Source: Mycolicibacter algericus DSM 45454
GTDB taxonomy: Bacteria > Actinomycetota > Actinomycetes > Mycobacteriales > Mycobacteriaceae
Assembly (NCBI RefSeq): GCF_002086455.1
Contig: NZ_MVHC01000009.1
Location: 1-64,000 of the forward strand
Reading direction: 5' to 3'
DNA length: 64,000 bases
In this document: positions 60,708 through 64,000 of the stretch, in pieces
How positions within the stretch are numbered: the stretch's first letter is position 1
Layout of the letters: each line of letters begins with the position of its first letter
Program-made: the position numbers and the translations under genes
The notes under the pieces: generated by a model
Database searches by the model: none
Told to the model about the DNA's origin: nothing
Seen by the model: only the letters and a program-made list of their open reading frames with translations

Positions 60708-62149
60708 CCGAACTGGCGAACCTGCTGGAGAAGCAGCGGCGGTCGTTCGTCGCCGACGGGCCGCCCGATGTGGACGTCCGGCATGGCCGCATCGACCGGT
60801 TGCTGGCCCTGGTGCTGGACAACACCGACGCCTTCGTCGACGCGATGGCCGCCGATTTCGGGACCCGGTCGCGCGCGGCGTCGCTGTCCACCGAACTGGT
60901 CGGCATGATCCCGGTGATCGAGCACACCAGATCCCATGTCAAGCAGTGGATGCGGGCCGGAAAGTTGATGCGGGCCGCACGGCTGGCCGGGCTGCGAGCC
61001 GAGGTGCAGCCCAGCCCGCTGGGCGTGGTCGGGATCATCGGCCCGTGGAACTTCCCGCTGCAGCTGGTGGTGCTGCCGGCGGCGGCGGCATTCGCGGCGG
61101 GCAACCGGGTGATGATCAAGATGTCCGAAATCACCTCGCGCACCGCCGAGTTGATGAAAGACCTGGCACCGAACTACTTCGATGACCACGAACTCGCCGT
61201 CGTCACCGGCAGCGCCGACGTGGCGGCCGCGTTTGCGGGGCTGCCGTTCGACCACCTGTTCTTCACCGGGTCGCCGTCGGTGGGTGCGCTGGTGCAACGC
61301 GCCGCGGCCGAGAACCTGGTCCCGGTGACACTGGAACTCGGTGGCAAGAACCCGGTCGTGGTCGCTCCGAACGCCGACGTCCGGCGATCGGCGAAACGGA
61401 TCGCGTCGGCCCGGATGGTCAACGGCGGTCAGGTCTGCGTATGCCCCGACTATGTGCTGGTGCCCGAACGCGACATCGACTCGTTTGTCGAGGTCGCCCG
61501 GCAGACGCTGCGGGAGATGTTCCCGACCATCGTGGCCAACGACGACTATTGCTCGTCGGTCAACGAGGCCAACTTCGACCGGGTGCTGGCCCTGATCGAC
61601 GACGCCCGCGAACGCGGCGCCAGGGTGGAAACCATCGCGCCGGAAGCGGAATCGCTGCCGGATCGTGGCTCCCGCAAGATCGCCCCGACCATCGTTCGCG
61701 ACGTCGACGACACGATGCGGATCGCCGAGGAGGAGATCTTCGGGCCGGTGTTGATGGTGCAGGGATACCGCACCGTCGATGAGGCGATCGATCAGATCAA
61801 TGCGCGTCCCGCGCCGCTGGTCGCCTACTGGTACGGCCCCGACGACGGCAGCTTCCGGGATTTCGTGCGGCGCACCCGTAGCGGTGGTGTGGCCCGCAAC
61901 GACTTCGCCGCGCAGATGATCCCGTCGGCTGCCCCGTTCGGCGGTGTGGGGCGCAGCGGGATGGGCGCCTATCACGGTAAAGCCGGCTTCGACGCCTTCA
62001 GTCACTACCGGACGGTGGTCGGCTCAGACCTGCCGTTCAGCCTGACCGGATCCGCCGCGCCGCCGTTCACACCCGGGATGCGGTTCTATGCCGATGCGAT
62101 GTTGCGCCGGGCACGCAGCCGGACCCACCGGCGGCTCAAGCGCGGCTAG
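60704..62149 (+). CDS. Aldehyde dehydrogenase (coniferyl-aldehyde type)
   Basis: A 481-residue aldehyde dehydrogenase with C245 (NGGQVCVCPDY), E211 (LELGGKNP) and N116 (GPWNFP). The C-terminal AQMIPSAAPFGGVGRSGMG and lack of a long tail resemble coniferyl-aldehyde/fatty-aldehyde dehydrogenases. Starts with GTG overlapping the preceding stop; converges with the ligase gene with a 4-base overlap. Confidence 0.87.
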   Translation: MTELANLLEKQRRSFVADGPPDVDVRHGRIDRLLALVLDNTDAFVDAMAADFGTRSRAASLSTELVGMIPVIEHTRSHVKQWMRAGKLMRAARLAGLRAEVQPSPLGVVGIIGPWNFPLQLVVLPAAAAFAAGNRVMIKMSEITSRTAELMKDLAPNYFDDHELAVVTGSADVAAAFAGLPFDHLFFTGSPSVGALVQRAAAENLVPVTLELGGKNPVVVAPNADVRRSAKRIASARMVNGGQVCVCPDYVLVPERDIDSFVEVARQTLREMFPTIVANDDYCSSVNEANFDRVLALIDDARERGARVETIAPEAESLPDRGSRKIAPTIVRDVDDTMRIAEEEIFGPVLMVQGYRTVDEAIDQINARPAPLVAYWYGPDDGSFRDFVRRTRSGGVARNDFAAQMIPSAAPFGGVGRSGMGAYHGKAGFDAFSHYRTVVGSDLPFSLTGSAAPPFTPGMRFYADAMLRRARSRTHRRLKRG

Positions 62150-63795
62150 CCCTGCTCGGCCTGCTCGCGGGCCCACCGGTAGTCGGCCTTGCCTGCCGGG
62201 CTGCGTACGATCTGCGGCCGGAAGACGATCGCCTTGGGCAGCTTGTAGCGGGCCAGCGATCCGCCGGCGTGCTCGATGATCTCGGCCGCCGTGGCCGAGG
62301 CCTGGTCGGCCAGGGCGACCACGGCCACCACCTCCTGACCCCAGCGTTCGCTGGGCCGGCCGGCGACCACCACGTCGACCACTGCCGGATGCGAGGCGAT
62401 CGCCGTCTCGACCTCCTCGGCGAAGATCTTCTCCCCGCCGGAGTTGATCGTCACCGAATCCCGGCCGAGCAACTCGACCGAGCCGTCGCCCAGATGACGG
62501 GCCCGGTCACCGGGAACGGCGTAGCGCACCCCGTCGATCACCGGGAACGTCGCCGCGGTCTTGGTCGCGTCGCCCTTGTAGCCCAGCGGGACGTAGCCGC
62601 GCTGGCCCAGCCAGCCCAGACCGTCGTGGCCGGGTGCCAGCACCGAACCGAGATCCTCGGCCACCACACAGGTGTCCGGCCCGGCGCCGAAGGTCCCGGT
62701 CGAGACCGCGCCTGACGTCGACATGTGGCGCATCTGGGCGCCGGTCTCCGAGGAGCCGACCCCGTCGATGACCATCGCCCCGGGCAGCGCCTCGACGATC
62801 TGCTGCTTGACGTGCGGCGTCAATAGCGCGCCGCCGTTGGCCACCACCATCAGCGACGACACGTCGGCCTCACCCCGCTGGATCGCCGCGATCAGCGGCC
62901 GGGCCATCGCGTCACCGACCACGGTGACCGACAGCACCTTCTCCCGCTCAATGGTGCGCACCACGTCGTCGGCATCGAAATGGTCGACAACCGAAGGGAA
63001 GACCAGGGTTTGGCCGGTGTTGATCGCGGTCATCACCGCCCACTGCGCGGCGCCGTGGATCAGCGGCGGCAGGATCATCAACTTCACGCCGGGGTTCTCC
63101 CCGGCCGGCCCCACGATGTCGTCGATGGAGCCGACCTCGTCGCCGGTCATCAGGTTGCGGCCGCCGAACGAGCCCATGAAGATGTCGTGCTGTCGCCACA
63201 GCACGCCCTTGGGCATCCCGGTGGTGCCACCGGTGTAGAGCACGTAGAGGTCATCGGGGTCCGGCTGCACCGGCGGCGGTTGCGGCGAGCTGTCCGCCAG
63301 CACGGTCTCGTAGTCCACGGCGCCGTCGAGCAGGGCGTTGCCGGAGTCGTCGGCGATCTGGATCAGCACCCGCAGTTGCGGCAGCTCGGGAAGCACCTCG
63401 GCCAGCGTGGGCGCGAACGCCGCGTGATACACCAACGCGGTGGCGCCGGAGTCGGCCAACAGGTAGGCCAGTTCGTTGCGCACGTAGCGGTAGTTGACGT
63501 TGAACGGCGCCACCCTGGCGCGGAAGCTGCCCAGTAGGGTCTCGATGAACTCGTTGCCGTTGTAGGCGTAGATCCCCAACAGGTCCTGGCCGGTCTGGTG
63601 TCCGAGCAGGTCTGATCGCGCCGTGTGGCAGCCCAGCCCTTGCGCATGCAGGTACGCCGCCAACCGGTTGGACCGCTCGACGATCTGGGCGTAGCTGAAG
63701 CGCCGATCGCCTTGGACCACCAGGTCGCGGTCGGGAATCGCCGCGGCCACCGCGTCGATGACCTCTGGAACGGTGAATTGGGTCAAGGGCGCCAC
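62146..63795 (-). CDS. Acyl-CoA ligase, FadD17/FadD19-like group
   Basis: A 549-residue ligase: YTGGTTGMPKGVLWR, GVGSSETGA, YVPLGYKGD, NSGGEKIFAEEVE and SPAGKADYRWAREQ. The same WRxxDI form as the ligase at 30267. FadD19 activates steroid side-chain acids, so a bulky acid is plausible. GTG start, overlapping the upstream hydrolase stop by 13 bases. Confidence 0.88.
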   Translation of the reverse strand: MAPLTQFTVPEVIDAVAAAIPDRDLVVQGDRRFSYAQIVERSNRLAAYLHAQGLGCHTARSDLLGHQTGQDLLGIYAYNGNEFIETLLGSFRARVAPFNVNYRYVRNELAYLLADSGATALVYHAAFAPTLAEVLPELPQLRVLIQIADDSGNALLDGAVDYETVLADSSPQPPPVQPDPDDLYVLYTGGTTGMPKGVLWRQHDIFMGSFGGRNLMTGDEVGSIDDIVGPAGENPGVKLMILPPLIHGAAQWAVMTAINTGQTLVFPSVVDHFDADDVVRTIEREKVLSVTVVGDAMARPLIAAIQRGEADVSSLMVVANGGALLTPHVKQQIVEALPGAMVIDGVGSSETGAQMRHMSTSGAVSTGTFGAGPDTCVVAEDLGSVLAPGHDGLGWLGQRGYVPLGYKGDATKTAATFPVIDGVRYAVPGDRARHLGDGSVELLGRDSVTINSGGEKIFAEEVETAIASHPAVVDVVVAGRPSERWGQEVVAVVALADQASATAAEIIEHAGGSLARYKLPKAIVFRPQIVRSPAGKADYRWAREQAEQG

Positions 63796-64000
63796 GTGCG
63801 CATCAGCTCCTCGGTGGTGGTGATCGTCGCCAGCAGGGACAGGGTGTTCTTGATCATCGCAGCCCCGTACTCGGCCGGCACACCGGCTACCGCATCTCGG
63901 GGCAGCACCACCCGGTAAGCGGCGTTGACCGCATCCATCACCAGATTCGGGATGGCCACGTTCAACGAGACGCCGGCCACCACGATGGTCGAAATCCCCA
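63783..64000 (-). CDS. Isochorismatase-like hydrolase, C-terminal part
   Basis: The last 71 or so residues of an isochorismatase/cysteine-hydrolase family protein (VAGVSLNVAIPNLVMDAV). The position where the family has its cysteine (GVxxxxCV) reads GVSLNVAI, so the nucleophile is missing in this copy. The 5' part lies outside the window. Confidence 0.75.
   Translation of the reverse strand, partial: GISTIVVAGVSLNVAIPNLVMDAVNAAYRVVLPRDAVAGVPAEYGAAMIKNTLSLLATITTTEELMRTWRP

Overview
The window looks like a chromosomal stretch of a high-GC actinobacterium, most likely a Mycobacterium/Mycolicibacterium or close relative. The grounds are the base composition, frequent GTG starts, ATGA/GTGA gene overlaps, abundant FadD/FadE/ECH/P450 paralogues, a mycofactocin-type SDR and several probable leaderless starts. 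Genes are packed, no gap exceeds 300 bases, and no rRNA, tRNA, IS element or CRISPR array was seen.

Layout. (1) 1-8164: a FadD3-like ligase cut by the window edge, a Bfd-type ferredoxin and a TetR regulator. They precede an unusual membrane cluster (2368-6979): two near-identical five- to six-pass membrane proteins, two micro membrane proteins (34 and 43 aa), a NorD-like VWA protein, a NorQ/CbbQ-like AAA+ ATPase and a one-pass protein, followed by a P450. Two copies of a TGACTnnAGTCA operator precede the block. (2) 8159-15679: ligase, SDR and acyl-CoA dehydrogenase on the minus strand, divergent from SDR, thiolase, acyl-CoA dehydrogenase and a GntR regulator. (3) 15698-22640: a minus-strand operon of three enoyl-CoA hydratases and three acyl-CoA ligases. 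(4) 22721-36407: hotdog protein, hydratases, thiolase, TetR, an SDR with an in-frame stop, amidohydrolases, FadD, a FadE pair, a CMD protein and an AraC regulator. (5) 36433-38290: amidohydrolase, then a MazEF-type toxin-antitoxin pair. (6) 38330-48629: a long plus-strand run of SDRs, an IclR regulator, two SnoaL-like proteins, a zinc-type dehydrogenase, a 3beta-HSD-like reductase, a fused two-domain FadE and a thiolase-like/DUF35 pair. (7) 48703-64000: amidohydrolase, second thiolase-like/DUF35 pair, reductase, thioesterase, CoA-transferase, two aldehyde dehydrogenases, two P450s, SDR, a 3-hydroxyisobutyrate-dehydrogenase-like protein, FadD, and the end of an isochorismatase-like hydrolase.

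Taken together this is a catabolic island. P450s would introduce oxygen; SDRs, alcohol and aldehyde dehydrogenases oxidise to acids; ligases or the CoA-transferase make CoA thioesters; FadE, ECH, SDR and thiolase enzymes run beta-oxidation; and the thiolase-like/DUF35 pairs may do retro-aldol cleavage as in steroid side-chain removal (Ltp2/ChsH2). The substrate cannot be read from the sequence; an isoprenoid, steroid-like or alicyclic compound is a reasonable guess only. An inverted repeat ACTGTAAnnnTTACAGT sits at three promoters (51.6, 54.7 and 57.6 kb), suggesting that much of the right-hand part is one regulon.

The strongest candidate for an undescribed system is the 2368-6979 membrane cluster: the NorQ/NorD-like pair normally activates metalloenzymes, yet no known client enzyme is present and the only candidates are the duplicated membrane proteins. 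All functional calls rest on reading motifs and remembered family features; no database search was run.
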